Origin: Lepisosteus oculatus
Taxonomy: Eukaryota > Chordata > Actinopteri > Semionotiformes > Lepisosteidae
Reading direction: 5' to 3'
Assembly: GCF_040954835.1 (NCBI RefSeq)
Contig: NC_090723.1
Location: forward strand, 4,722,001 to 4,786,000
Length of the DNA stretch: 64,000 nt
Part shown: piece after piece, positions 24,601 through 35,648 of the stretch
Layout: every line of letters begins with the position of its first letter
Numbering within the stretch: position 1 is the first letter of the stretch
Notes under the pieces: generated by a model
The model's database searches: none
What the model saw: the letters and a program-made list of their open reading frames with translations, nothing else
Told to the model about the DNA's origin: nothing
Program-made: the position numbers and the translations under genes

Positions 24601-27534
24601 GGTGGGATTCTTTGAGGTCATGCAGAATTGCAGTTTAAAAAAACATTGACGGAGCCTTTAAGAATTACCTTTGTGGGGAGTTTTGGATTGATAAGCTAAG
24701 CAACCGAGTGAGAGAGAGATTTAGTTTTTAGGTGAGGCTAGCCTTCAGAGTGATGTGAACAATCTTCTGCCATGATCCAGCAGTGCCTCTGTGGATGTGC
24801 CGACTGATTGCTCTTGGTGCTTATATGTTAAGTGAACATGTCGATTCTGGTCTCCGCAGCCTCAGAACCTCTTGCTGACCAGCTCTCGACCCCTGGGGGA
24901 CATCCGCATAGTGGATTTCGGCCTGTCCAGACGGATGGACAATGTGAAGGAAGTGCGAGAGATCCTTGGCACTCCGGAGTATGTCGGTGAGTGTGCTCGT
25001 CTTTTTGTTATTCCCCTTGCACGCATTTACAGTACATGGTATTGTATTGATAGCAGGAGGTTTGTCTTAGCTTGTCACTTGTCAATGTTTTGTGTTAAAT
25101 ATTAGCAGTTTAAATGTTGACCTTTATCAACTAATTTTAACTTTAACCCACTCTTCACTGGTCTTTTAATTATTCTTGTCATGATGCTTGAATCACTTCT
25201 TGTATCTATTTTTTGAGTCTTTTTTTCACTGTGGGCCCTAATTCTTTTACAGCGCCAGAAATCCTGAACTATGAGCCCATCAGCACAGCGACAGACATGT
25301 GGTGAGTACATAAGCATAGTTGAGCTGAGACTGACCTTTAGAAACAGCCCCATATAAAATGGGGAAACTAGAGTGATGTTTTATTTTTTAACCAGATAAA
25401 ACTTATTGCAAAATAAGTCTAATTCTAATTGGAACCTAACACACGGAACCCACTTGTTTGTTCATTTTTGTTGCATGAAACTTTTACAGATATGATCCCA
25501 ATTTGATGCAGTTCATTAATGTGACCAGAGCAAAGAATACTCGCAACCAAGTTAGTGAGGTCACTGCTTTGTTCCAAGTTCTACAAGGTGTGATTCAAAT
25601 GGCCTCTCCACTGCTGCTTCCTCCTGTCAGGAGTATCGGGGTGCTTGCGTACGTTATGTTGACGGGAGAATCTCCCTTCCTGGGTGAGGATAAGCAGGAG
25701 ACCTTCCTCAACATCTCCCAGGTCAACGTGGACTACTCCCAAGATGTCTTCGAAGGGGTGTCCAATCCGGCTGTCGACTTCATCAAGACCCTGCTCATCA
25801 AGAACCCCAGGTAGGCCCTGGAGTAATCGCTGCCTGACTGGTCCTAGACCACGCTTGTTTCCCTGAGAGCGAGTGAGTGTGAATAAGAGGGCTGTACTGC
25901 ACAGAACTGTACTCTGTGAAGATACTTTGACACATAGGGCTTTGTGCTTGGATATCAATGGTTCTAATGGAAGCAGCATGTTGAATTTGCGTAGCTTTAC
26001 AAAGACCTTTTTGGTAATGGAGCCATCTGTTTTATGCACATGTTGGGGAAATGGCCACTGAAAAACTGAAGCTGCAGGGTTTAATCTTTAGCACTTTTGG
26101 CTGAAAGTGCTGCTCTCTTCCCATTCAAGGTAATGGGTTGCATATCTGCAGCATTAAATCAGCTGGTTATTGCTGTCTAGTTGCTTTGTAGTGTAGGCAG
26201 GTGATCTTTTCTATCCCTATATCCTTCAATACCTTGTAACACTCTTGGCTCCGGCAAAGGAGGCATGATTCAGTTTTTCACACCATTAAAGTGCAGATTG
26301 GCTGTTCTAAACACTGAACCTTTTACAATGCCTGTAAACCTTCCCTGGTGGATAATAAGTAGAAAATCTTTAGCTGGGTAGGAGGAGTGGGGGAGGGTGT
26401 GCTTCCATGGTTTATTTTGAGGGGAAGGGATATCAATTTCATAACAAAAAGCCGTCTATTGTAGATTTCTGTTGCCCAACACAAGTGATCAGGGCACCAC
26501 TAGAAGGTGGCCATTCTTATTTTTGCCAGAGACGATGGAATGTTAATTTAGGGGAAAAATGCCTTCTCATCATGGAATGCTTGGAGGAGGGGAAAAAAAA
26601 AGAAGTGCACTGTACAGGATAGTGCTCGGAGAGAGGTCCCTCTGTCTGGGTGCACTTTGGTTTTAGGACTTGTTTTCCAGTCCTCATTGTGTTGTCTGCC
26701 TGGCGTTACTTGAGAACTGAAACAAAGTATATCTCATCTCTCCCCCCCCCCCACCCCCCCCCACACCTCCTCTGATGAACTACGAGAGTGGCTTGCAGTC
26801 AAGTGATTAAAGTCGAGCTGGTTCCTAGCCTAATCCCAAAGTCACTGCTGGTATTATGGCCCTGGCTGGGAAACAGGAGTGGTATTAACACAGCCAGAAT
26901 GAAATACACGGATGGCTGTGGGGAAAGACGAGGTTTATTAAAAACCTAGATCATTCTGCCGGGGAAAAGGAAGGCCACGGCTTAAAGTGCAGGAATGCCC
27001 GAATCGGATCGGAATCTCTGCAGCAGCACAGGGTAGCTGGGTGGGGCTGTGTGCATTTTTGCCTAAAACAGAGTCAATGGCCTGTAAAGACAAATATATT
27101 CAGACCATTTACATCTGTGGCCAGCGGCAGGGACAGCTGAGGTCAGAGCTACAAGTGTCCTTCAAAAATAGCCCTGAGGTTTATGATAAACCCCAGACAA
27201 GGGATGAAATGTTTTTTTGAAAGCTGCTCCTGATGCCAAGCGCGGAGTTAACGATCTGTGCGGGTTCATTGATTGCAGGAAAAGAGCCACAGCAGAGGAG
27301 TGTCTGCAGCACCCCTGGCTGTCTGGCCCTCCTCAGCCACACGCCAGCCTGCTGCCGTCCCTGGAGGAGGCAGAGTCCGAGCCGGAGAGTCCCGACTCGG
27401 CCCAGGAGCTGGTCATCATGGCGTCCTACACCCTCTGCTCCAGCCAGAGCGACCTGAAGGCCGTGAGGGGCGCCTTCCCCTTCGACGAGCCCTTCGGGGC
27501 CCGCTCGGAGATCCAGCCTCAGATCTACTGCTGA
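9578..27534 (+). CDS. stk17a: serine/threonine-protein kinase 17A (DRAK1), seven coding exons, 361 aa
   Basis: Joined exons are 9578-9693, 15853-16065, 23926-24070, 24860-24986, 25253-25301, 25631-25810 and 27279-27534. They total 1086 nt, and every junction is GT-AG and in phase. The kinase domain spans about residues 33-291: glycine loop LGRGKFAVV (37-45), lysine in AAKF (K60), alpha-C glutamate in NEIAILE (E78), catalytic loop HLDMK (154-158), DFG (177-179) and APE (201-203). DRAK kinases belong to the death-associated protein kinase family; they are nuclear/cytoplasmic, autophosphorylate and promote apoptosis. Assignment to STK17A rather than STK17B rests on family-like signatures [38 protein letters not shown] and the tail [10 protein letters not shown]. 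The start is the first in-frame ATG after a TAA at 9515-9517. The N-terminus lacks the Gly/Pro-rich extension of the mammalian protein and the tail is shorter, so total length is below human STK17A (about 414). A duplicate or '-like' fish paralogue cannot be excluded. Confidence 0.93.
11979..11996. repeat. poly-C homopolymer tract (18 bases)
   Basis: An uninterrupted run of C in stk17a intron 1. It is likely length-polymorphic and prone to sequencing or assembly error. Confidence 0.95.
15051..15067. repeat. poly-T homopolymer tract (17 bases)
   Basis: An uninterrupted T run in intron 1. It could be the A-tail of an antisense retroposed sequence, but I recognise no element next to it. Confidence 0.9.
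15853..16065 (+). CDS. stk17a: stk17a coding exon 2
   Basis: Encodes residues 39-110, the N-lobe: GKFAVVKKC, the ATP-anchoring lysine in [22 protein letters not shown] of helix [13 protein letters not shown] and the hinge LVLEY. The exon is strikingly GC-rich compared with its flanks. The tyrosine codon TAT is split as ta|t; reading past the donor shows a TAG, so the open frame appears to stop there only because of the intron. Confidence 0.95.
16066..23925 (+). other. stk17a intron 2
   Basis: A 7.9-kb intron, the largest of the gene, with donor gtaagt and acceptor cgcatag. I see no exon, RNA gene or well preserved transposon inside it. Short open frames on both strands lack recognisable domains. 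Confidence 0.85.
23926..24070 (+). CDS. stk17a: stk17a coding exon 3
   Basis: Encodes residues 110-158: [30 protein letters not shown], helix E and the catalytic loop VVHLDMK. The DRAK1-type ...QCVAD...EAF.EKDV.RL signature is the best paralogue discriminator in the protein. It ends at the donor aag|gtcagt. Confidence 0.95.
24071..24859 (+). other. stk17a intron 3
   Basis: A 0.8-kb intron. Its first part (about 24120-24215) looks like a decayed retroelement fragment; the remainder shows nothing recognisable. Confidence 0.8.
24120..24215 (+). repeat. short decayed repeat, CR1-like LINE fragment (tentative)
   Basis: The run 'gaggccatttgacccgtcta' followed by 'ttagtagttaagtgatcc' matches a phrase I associate with CR1-like LINE copies in non-teleost ray-finned fishes. 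Only about 95 bases are recognisable, so both identity and strand are uncertain. Confidence 0.35.
24860..24986 (+). CDS. stk17a: stk17a coding exon 4
   Basis: Encodes residues 159-200 plus one base: [20 protein letters not shown], the DFG magnesium-binding motif, [14 protein letters not shown] and LGTPEYV of the activation segment. PLGDI.IVDFG is characteristic of the DRAK family. Confidence 0.95.
24987..25252 (+). other. stk17a intron 4
   Basis: A 266-base intron with donor gtgagt and a T-rich tract before its acceptor ttttacag. Nothing else is seen in it. Confidence 0.9.
25253..25301 (+). CDS. stk17a: stk17a coding exon 5 (49-base micro-exon)
   Basis: Encodes the APE motif and substrate-lobe start, [17 protein letters not shown] (residues 201-217). 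It is flanked by ttttacag and gtgagt and restores phase between exons 4 and 6. It is too short for simple ORF prediction. Confidence 0.93.
25302..25630 (+). other. stk17a intron 5
   Basis: A 329-base intron between donor gtgagt and acceptor cctgtcag. Nothing else is recognised. Confidence 0.9.
25631..25810 (+). CDS. stk17a: stk17a coding exon 6
   Basis: Encodes residues 218-276 and part of 277: [40 protein letters not shown] and [14 protein letters not shown]. These are helices F to H of the kinase C-lobe and match DAPK-family kinases closely. Confidence 0.95.
25811..27278 (+). other. stk17a intron 6
   Basis: A 1.5-kb intron with donor gtaggc and acceptor gattgcag. It contains an imperfect C-run (26742-26762, broken by a single A). 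No other gene is seen. Confidence 0.85.
26742..26762. repeat. poly-C tract interrupted by one A
   Basis: Eleven C, one A, then nine C. Low-complexity, probably length-variable sequence in intron 6. Confidence 0.9.
27279..27534 (+). CDS. stk17a: stk17a terminal coding exon 7
   Basis: Encodes residues 277-361 and the stop TGA (27532-27534). [14 protein letters not shown] closes the kinase domain near residue 291. The 70-residue tail is acidic and serine-rich ([12 protein letters not shown]), then carries [10 protein letters not shown], which aligns with the ELIVVTSYTL-like element of STK17A, and ends EIQPQIYC. The mammalian tail is longer and carries basic stretches of a nuclear-localisation type that I do not see here. 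Confidence 0.93.
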
Positions 27535-28656
27535 GTCCTCCTCCACCGAAAGGAAGCCATTGGGGAAGCCGGCTGCCCGATTTGTGGGCCGCCACAGCGC
27601 TACCGTTGGCCCTGAACACGTGTGACTCTTGTGTGAGAGTCAGTGTGTAATGAGCAGGCTGGAGGGACAAACCGCTTCTTCGGCTCCAAGCCTGGCTCCT
27701 GTGATCCACATGGGCCCGCGTGGGTTTTGGGGAGGGAGAAAGCTGGATTTGCCTGCTCGGCCGTTTCTGTTTTTCCTTTTATTTGGGCCAGAAAACGAGG
27801 CTACGACCTGTTTGTGGTGGAGCTGGCTGTGGGGCGGCTTAAATGCAAAAGTTGTTTTCCCCCACGTGCTCCGGATTGTCATCACAGGAATAGGGTGTGG
27901 ACAACGGGGACATTTTCACATTGTTGTTGTTGTTGCTGTTTCTGTTCGTGGCCCCCCTTCTCCCCAAACCAGCCTTAGGACTTACGATGCAAAACGGTTT
28001 CCTTAAAAAGGAGAGCCCTGGGTCTGGGATGAATAGAAATCTCAGCTGTGGAGCTTTTGAAAGCCCTCTTTTTTTTTTTCTGCTTAGCAGTCGGACCTGT
28101 ACCAACTCGCCAAGCCTGTGGACAATCGCGAACACAAGGAACATCTGGCCCAGGAGATGTACTGTGAACTGTCCCACATCGACGATATTGCGGGTGGCGG
28201 TTGGTTGACTCAGGGGGCTTTGACAGTTCAGCTTCTATTTTTTTTTTTAAAAAAAAAAGCTCTCAAACTGAGCGAAGCCTTTCTGTTGGGCTGCCTCTTC
28301 AGGACATGGTTTCACAGGATCCATTTTTCCTATTCCCTCCCCCCAAAAAAGACGTCCCCCTCGCTGGAAGGGATTGTCTTGTTTTGAAGCACTTTTCAGA
28401 CGGTGGAATATTTGGTGACCTCCGCAGACATGCAGTGCAGTAAAGACTTCCTGTGTGATCCTGTCACGGATCTTGAAAATTCACCTTCTGCCAAAAAAAA
28501 AGTTTTATTTTTATTTTTTACGACATTCCACAGAGTGCCAGACATGACAGATGTTCGTTTTTTTAAAACTCTTTAGATCCGTCAGTCATGTCGACTGCTA
28601 ATATTGCACATGATTTCTTTGTTCTGCTTTTTTATGTTTTTTTTAGTACTATATTC

Positions 28657-28662
28657 ATTAAA
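28657..28662 (+). promoter_or_regulatory. candidate proximal poly(A) signal ATTAAA for stk17a
   Basis: The common variant hexamer lies 1.1 kb after the stop codon, followed within 60 bases by T/GT-rich DNA. Confidence 0.4.
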
Positions 28663-29150
28663 AAATGTTTGCCATGTAATAGTTCTTGCTGTTAAAGGTT
28701 TTTCTGTGCGGGGTGTTAGAATTTTAACAGGCAAGTGTGGGTGAAAAGAGACATCAATAATTCAAAAATGTAGAAATGGAGTATGGTACAAATGTTCTTT
28801 CTGAATCCAAAAGCTTTACCTAAAGGAGAAATTCAGTGTCCCTGTTGGGAGAGGAGGAAAATTCACAGATGTAATAGGATTGATCGGTAATGAGTTGTGT
28901 ACATTTTCTTTTCCGTTATGTTTTTAGAAGATTGTCCTATCAGAAACTATTTTTCTATTGTGTGTATTGTTGTTACTGTTTTAAGATTCTATATATATAT
29001 AAATTGTATTTCCATTAATGTCCTCATGGGTTTTTTTTATTGTATAAAATTGTTTAATTCCGGAAAGTTGGAGCCAAGAGGTCAGAAATGAGTGAGGGGC
29101 TTATGAAAACCGGTAGCACCCATGTGCCTACATCGTTCGGACATGAAGAA

Positions 29151-29156
29151 AATAAA
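29151..29156 (+). promoter_or_regulatory. candidate distal poly(A) signal AATAAA for stk17a
   Basis: A canonical hexamer, followed about 25 bases on by the GT-rich 'tgtgcctgtggtggtc', a good downstream-element match. This is the most likely end of the transcript. Confidence 0.6.
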
Positions 29157-29175
29157 GACTGTACATCTCAATGTG

Positions 29176-32100
29176 CCTGTGGTGGTCAACTTTTTCTCCT
29201 CTAACATTTGGAAAAGCACAGGAGCCCTCAGTGCCATAATATCCTACAAAATCTTATTTATGATGCCTTGCTGTTGCCACGTCTCATTTTGGGCCGGTGT
29301 ACAGAGGGGTGGGTGAGAACATCACAGTTTCAGCAAGTCTCCTGAGCCAAATGAAAAACAAACGTCCAATGACCCAAGGAGCAAGGGGCCATTTCAGTTG
29401 TCTTGGTCTAAAGCTAAGTTCTTGATCCGGTTTATTTTTTGCAGGGGTATTGGAGGCTGTACTTGCCAAGAGTAAGGTCTAAAAGATACAGAAATCCCAA
29501 CCCCCTCACCTGAGGGGTCAATCATCTCTTAAACCAGAGGCTGGACCCCAGTAGATTTTCATGCATGTTGGTCTCTTGGGGACGCAGGTTGATGATAATG
29601 GGTGTCCGATTGTCACCGGTGCAGATCTGAGGCCTGGCAGGCCTGGACAGACCTTGTGACCTTTAGGCAATGAGGGTGTGTTACTCACCAGCAGGGGTCA
29701 TGTGGTAGGAGGTGGTGCGCTTGCCCAATATTTTAGACAACGTACAAAACTCATCCTGCACCCAGAAGCATCCCATCCCTGGGCTCTCTGGAATTTTGCT
29801 TTCTTAGCACTCAAGCTTTTTGTAATGTTTGTTTTGTGGTGAATAAATAAAATATGTATTTCACTGTGCCACATAATTAAAAAAAAAAGAAAATCCCTGG
29901 GTGGGGGGATTCTAATACCACCTCACCAAGCTGGAATCTCCTATTTGAACAAGAAGGATCCCAATGACCTCCTGCAGAGCCTTGACCCATAGGACTCTGG
30001 GATCTCCACAGCAAGCCTGCAGCTACCTGGGAAGCTGTTGTTTTGCTAGGGAGGGGAGAGCCCTAGATGCCTGATCCCCAGTCTTGCACCCAGCAGCACT
30101 GACAGTTGTGTCTAGTTCGGCACTCCACAGCCGAACAGTGTTGTGGATCGAACCTGCAGGAGCTGGACCATGGAGCTCATCAGCTGCTTCACCTGGTTAC
30201 TGGGAGCCCAGCTTCCTTGCTTGATGTGTGCACCCCGCCCCATGCAGATCAAGACCAAGCTGAAGGCAGTAGAGGGGAGACCTGCAGGTCTATGAAGGGG
30301 TGGGTTTGGTGCACTTGTTGATTCAGGTGCGGCTTTCCCAGGTTAACATATTGAAAACCTTGCCCATATCTAGTTTTAAAATGCAAATTGCAGTGCTTTT
30401 GCAATGAAGTCTCAAGCTTCGCGATCACCTTCCTTGTATGGATGTGGACTTTGCCAATTCAAGCAGGTGTTTTCTGTTAGAAGCATTCATATTTAGGGGC
30501 TATTTGAACCACCTGAGAGGTGCCCTGTGTTTTGGTTGAGGTCAATAAAGGGGTATTCACACTTTATTAACACCTTTCAGTCTTAAATAGAATCTGTTTC
30601 TATGGATTAGTCCTGTCTTGTTGCAATCTTCATCAGGCGAAGTGGACTGAGGACAGGGATGATGTTCCAGTCTCTTGTTCTCCCAGAGCAGGTTGGACAG
30701 CAGGAAGCCCTGCAAAGGCTCCCAAATTCCTCTTTTAATATGAATTTCCTGTGGCTGAGCAGTGTGGTCGATGCAGTCTGGAGTCTTTCCAGCGAAGCAA
30801 ATAACTTGGCCTCAAGTTAGGGCTTGTACCGTATCCCAATCCAAAGTGTATCTGCCTCCCTCAGAAACATCCTGCTGCTTAGGAACTGAATTGAAAGAAG
30901 GATTTTTTTTCTCTTCAGAGGATGTTTTGAAGTGAGAGTAAATCCTTGCTTGCTGGTATTAAGTGTGTTGGAAGACGGCACATGAGGCCCGAGGTCCTGC
31001 AGTGAATCTGAGTTCACAGCAACAGTTGTGTTTTATTTAGGCCATTCAAGCCCTGGATCAGTGCAAAGCAGGAAAAATTAAAGCTTCCCAGATGGGGGAA
31101 AAATAGCCTGGAACAACGGCAAATGGCATTCCCTGTCAGAAAGCCAGTAACTATTCCTTGATCCAGGACAGCCCGGTGATTGTCTCTGTATGAGTGCAGA
31201 AGCAGACCAGTGAACAGGAGCAGTGAGAGAGTATGGGCAGTGAGTGACAACATGTGTAGCTTCTTAAAATAAAAGCTTTGCCAGGTAATGTTGCTTTAGG
31301 TAGTATGTCATGCACACTATGTACCATAGATCACTGTTACCAACTTCCCAATTCTCCTTCAAACGGAGTCAGGTGGTTGGGTTCAAGACGAATCCTAATC
31401 TCACCCACTTCCCCCTCCCTGAGGAGCTGAGCAACAGTAACTCCTACAGCTCACATTGACTTGCGTGATTCGTCTTTGCTCCCTGGTTCTTTCCTCAGCA
31501 AAATAACTGAGGTCCCGCCAGCCCCTTCCTTACACAGGTATTGCCCTTATAATACGCCTTCTCCTTCTTAATGAGGGTTTGACCAAACTATTGGACACCT
31601 TGTTACTTTTAAAAAGTAATCCCTTACATGCCACTTAGAACTGTAATGAATTATTTGACTGATGTCACCTTGCATAAGGCAGCGTTCACCTCCACTTAGT
31701 TCTGTTTAGTCTGTAAACCTGCAGTGTCGATGAGGTTGGACATGGAGAATATGATTTTCCTCTCCTACAGTAAAGATTACTCACCATAATACACCACAGA
31801 CCCTAACCAGCAAGCTCTAATACCATGCACAGGTGATCAGTTGAAGGTGGTTTGTTACATTAAGGGATTTGGAGATCATCCGGAACACCAATCTTCAGCT
31901 CTCAAGGACCAGCGTTTCCTAGAATGTATTGATTAATAATGTGATTGATTAAGAAACGGTCCTGGTTTTTAGAAACAAGCGACCTATAAGACTTGCTAGA
32001 CTAGTGCCTAGATTGGTGGGATTGGAGACCCACCGCTGTGAAGGAGGAGATTTGAGCCCATAAAATATCTCTTTTTATATCTCGCTTTAGAAAAAAGCAT

Positions 32101-34284
32101 CAACACAATCTGGTCCACTTCTGAGTCAGCCCTTTCTGTAGCATGCCTGCTCTAGTTTGAAATGTTAGTACCACACCAGAGGGAAGGAGAGAAAAGGGTC
32201 TAATAAAATAAAATGACAGGTCTTTGGCTGATGCACCAAAAAAGACTGCTGAACAGTGTGATACACAGATGTTTTTCTCTTCTGCATAAATGTCTACATG
32301 TTGCCCTGCCTCAAGCACAAGACACAACTACCACATACAGCCTTGTTTGCGAGCGCTCGGTGTTGTATCACGTGCAGATTACCTGTGAAATAAATCCAGC
32401 CTGTCCTTACTGATAACGGGGCCTAAACAAACAGATCTGAGAAACTGTGAAGTGCCGTGTTGCACAACAAAGAAATTCCAGTGTGTTTTCTTTCCAAGTC
32501 ACTATTTTTGTCCTTGCAGTTGTCTTTCTGAGCGTCTGGTGTGAATCAGGAAAAGAGCCACAGAGGTGGACAGGAGAGAGCATAATAACAATCAGTTTCT
32601 AACACAAGGAAAAGAAGGGACTGTTGAGCAATGCTGTTTGTGCAGCTCGGTATAATCACTTCAAGATGGCTCCCCTTCTCCAACAGAGTCTGACAGGTCA
32701 GAGGCTGGAATCTGAGCAAGTCTTGGTCATATCTAAGGTGATAGACCTCTCAGAGCTGGCTCTTCCTGCGTCGGCACCTTTTAGAAGTATAACTGATGTT
32801 ATTCCCTTGCTGTCTCTGGGTTGGTATTTCTGCTTTTACTTCTCTCCGACAGCAATCTTTCCCCTTGACAGCCAGTGACAGCTCATTTTCTCCAAAATAC
32901 CGACATTACTCCTTCCTCCCTCGGGATTCACTGAAGTGTCTGCTGAAATCGTTAAGACATGCCACAGACTGAAAGTGAAATAAACCCGATACAAATCGGC
33001 GAATTGAATTTCTTCTAGCTGTCTTATGTTACTTTTTAATTATATTTTTGTACCTTCTTGTTTTCTCCTTGAGTGACACTTCTGTTTTTTTTTTTTTTAC
33101 TTTTCATCTCTGTAGTGTTGTTTCGTTAGGTGCGAAATATCCTCACTATATTTAGCGATGTAGAAAGTGGATCTTTGGTTTATCACTGTCTACAATCTTC
33201 TCTCTTTCCAGACTGTGCCATAATACAGTGTAGCTTCCCCCAGCTAGAGCCCAAAGTCTGAGAAACACAAAAGGCCTGTATTGTGCCAACAGACCCCCTC
33301 AGCAAGTTGAAGGGGTCTCCCACTGAAGCAGACTATACAGGCATGGGCTATCCTGGTGCGGGGGGGGTGGTGATGTGTATGTGGGCATAGTAGGGATCTT
33401 CTGAGGCCCAGCACCAGAACAGCTGAGAGAAGCACAGGTCCTCTAGATGGGGCCATGATGCTTCCAGGTCTGAGCAGAGCTCATAGAATCTATACAGTGA
33501 GGATCACATGCCCCAGTGAAATGTCAATCATATATTAAATAGTGTATGTATAATAATATATACTATACACTTATATATCATATACAATAAGTGCATCCCA
33601 CCTTGTGCCTGTTGCTTGCCAGGATAGGATAGGATCCGTCTCCCTCACAGTTTTAATGGATAAAGCAACTAAAACTGAGGCAAGTTTAGCAAGAAACCCT
33701 GAGTGTTACTTGCTCAGAGGTGGAAAACACAAATAGCACATGTACATATGTATTTTTCTTATTCCTACTTTTTTAACTAATCACCTTTTGGAATGAGAAG
33801 CCTGTGATTTCTATGGCTAATGATACCATTTCTCTACCATCAGAAGGGACGTTTTACATAAAAATGCAGTTGCTGGTACTGACTTGTCCAGAGCTGTTTG
33901 CTGATATACTGTACCAGTATATGTGTATGAGATTTGGAAGAGCTCTTCCCTTTATTAATCACGGACATTAATTCCGGGTATCTTATTGCTGACGTCAGTC
34001 GGGGGTACTGCTCTTTTTCTAAAAAACAACAAACAGTTGGGGCCAAGGGACACTCTTGATCCAATTGTTTAGCAAAGTCTAAGGTTGGTGTATTAGTGCT
34101 TCTCTGTTCCTTTGGGGCCAGTTCCCAAAAAAAGCTTACTTTTACTGTCTGAAAGCCAGACTCCGTTCAAGTTATCGAGCAGAAATGCTTTGCAAAGGAA
34201 TCTTTTTGTGTTCGGCAGAGATCTAACGAAGCCTGGCAAAGAGATCCCAAGGAGTTACACAATAAAACGATGTTTTCGGGCTGC
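29176..34284. other. intergenic DNA downstream of stk17a, no gene seen
   Basis: No exon-like sequence was found on either strand. A further AATAAATAAA at 29842-29851 could serve as an extra poly(A) site. An AT-rich, TATA-like low-complexity stretch lies at about 33531-33590. Confidence 0.6.
33531..33590. repeat. AT-rich low-complexity stretch
   Basis: About 60 bases made mostly of TATA/ATAT words with few G or C. No element identity is visible. Confidence 0.7.
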
Positions 34285-35648
34285 CAGTGGCGGATTAAGG
34301 TGATCAGAGGCCCCTAGGCTTCACGTTGTGTAGCCTCCCATCATATTACCAGAAAAGGGCGAGAGAAAATACTGTAATAATTCAGTGACGCGTTCGGAGC
34401 AAGTGCTGCTACCGCCGATTCAAACGGAATGTCAGCCGGCACTCGCAGGAACACACACGTACACAGGGAGCCCAAAGACACACACACACTACAATAGCCT
34501 GCAATGCAAGTACGGCAATGCAACCAATAAATCGGATTCACAGCCAACATGCGATCTGACAACACAAACCATGCGCACGCTTACTTTGAAAACAACAAGA
34601 TCAGCACCGCAAAGAGACCGGCGAGCACCCTGCCTGAGCGCGTTATTTCAGGAACAGCGGGACACTGTCCACTGCAGTCACCAGGCTCAAATCGTGCAGT
34701 CAATACACTGCATCGACGAGTAGATATTTTCCTGTAGGGGCTTTCAAGGGATCAACCTCGCTGATAACTTCGAGGACACCAATGACGTTCCCGTTATCGG
34801 GGCGCTGCGTCCCCTTAAATGGTTCTGAGTCTATTAGACCATTATCAGCGCAGCGCGTAACGTCTGCAACCACAGCCTTTCTATGGCTCTCCGACGCTTC
34901 GTGTTCAACCAAGCGTGCTGCGGCATTTTCCCCAGGCACTAGAGCCTGCGGTCAGACCGGACTGATGATCACCCGCCCCCAAATAAGTTGGAAAAAGGGA
35001 AAACAGCAGCCATTCTCTTGACACACACTCGCCATTTCCGAGTTTTCTTTCGAAGAGGGTTCTAGACTAGAGAAATACCTCTTTTGCGGTTTGTGTCGTC
35101 TTTCCGATGCTGCAACATCCGCGTCGTGGTTTTGACACGATTTCGGGCCCAACTGAGCCCCGCATGCCCGCATCTGTTCGTCTGTTTTACCCCCAGCATG
35201 CTGGGTCCGAGCTGTAGGAAGCGGGAGCTGTTAAGCTCCGCGGCAGCAGGTGCAACAGCCATGGCGGCGGCTCACTGGCCTTGTGGAGATGGTGGCGTTT
35301 CGGATGGCTCTGCTCCGACTCGTGTTCCTGCAGCTCCGTTGTAACTCGTCCTCATGGGCGGCGTTGATGTAGACTGCGCCCAGGCTGGAGTCAGCTGCAG
35401 CTAACGTTTCAACCGCGGTTGTTGTAGCACTGCCTGCAACGTCCACCGTGAACACGGGACCGGGGTCCTGCTCAGCCGACTTGAAATAACCAGTCAATCG
35501 TTTTAAGCAGATCCCGCTCACACTGCTCTTTTTTTTTACTGCCGTGCTTTTCGTTTTTGCGCCCCACTATCATATTTTCTCTCGCACATTTCGAGGCTGG
35601 CTACCGTAAACTTGCACCAGAGATCACCCGATGAATCGGCCGAAATAA
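34285..35648 (-). mobile_element. decayed hAT-superfamily DNA transposon, CpG-rich
   Basis: The left edge begins with cagtggcggatt, typical of hAT elements that encode ZMYM1/TTF-type transposases. The reverse complement of the right edge (about 35572-35648) repeats the same series of words: a ggcggatt-like start, ggtgatc, gtagcc and gcgagagaaaata. This gives degenerate terminal inverted repeats of roughly 75-90 bases. Between them the - strand carries transposase remnants (see 34700-35521). I could not find a clear 8-bp target duplication. The block is unusually CpG-rich for its surroundings and could be mistaken for a CpG-island promoter. Confidence 0.6.
34700..35521 (-). pseudogene. hAT transposase remnant (ZMYM1/TTF-type zinc-finger class)
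   Basis: Read on the - strand, the start at 35521 gives MSGICLKRLTGYFKSAEQ, resembling the short basic N-terminus (KR..L.YF) of such transposases. Near 35015-34970 comes NGCCFPFFQLIWG, like the CFPCRLFG part of the TTF zinc finger. A third frame (34939-34700) reads AARLVEHEASESHRKAVV, matching the W..L..H..S..H..A motif, then GNVIGVLEVISEVDPL, matching the usual NRGNFLE.LELI...DP motif. The pieces lie in different frames and the catalytic DDE region is absent, so it cannot encode an active transposase. I assign it from motif order, without a search. Confidence 0.6.

Larger units (their letters stand above)
27535..29175 (+). other. stk17a 3' UTR (probable)
   Basis: No other gene intervenes after the stop codon. 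Two poly(A) signal candidates occur: ATTAAA at 28657-28662 and canonical AATAAA at 29151-29156, the latter followed by a GT-rich stretch. This gives alternative 3' UTRs of about 1.1 and 1.6 kb. The region includes T/A-rich runs, notably 11 T followed by 10 A at 28238-28258. Confidence 0.6.

Noticed and set aside
34380..35560. CpG-island promoter of an unannotated gene
   Set aside because: The block is better explained as a hAT element with transposase remnants; candidate starts on either strand lead to no exon series.
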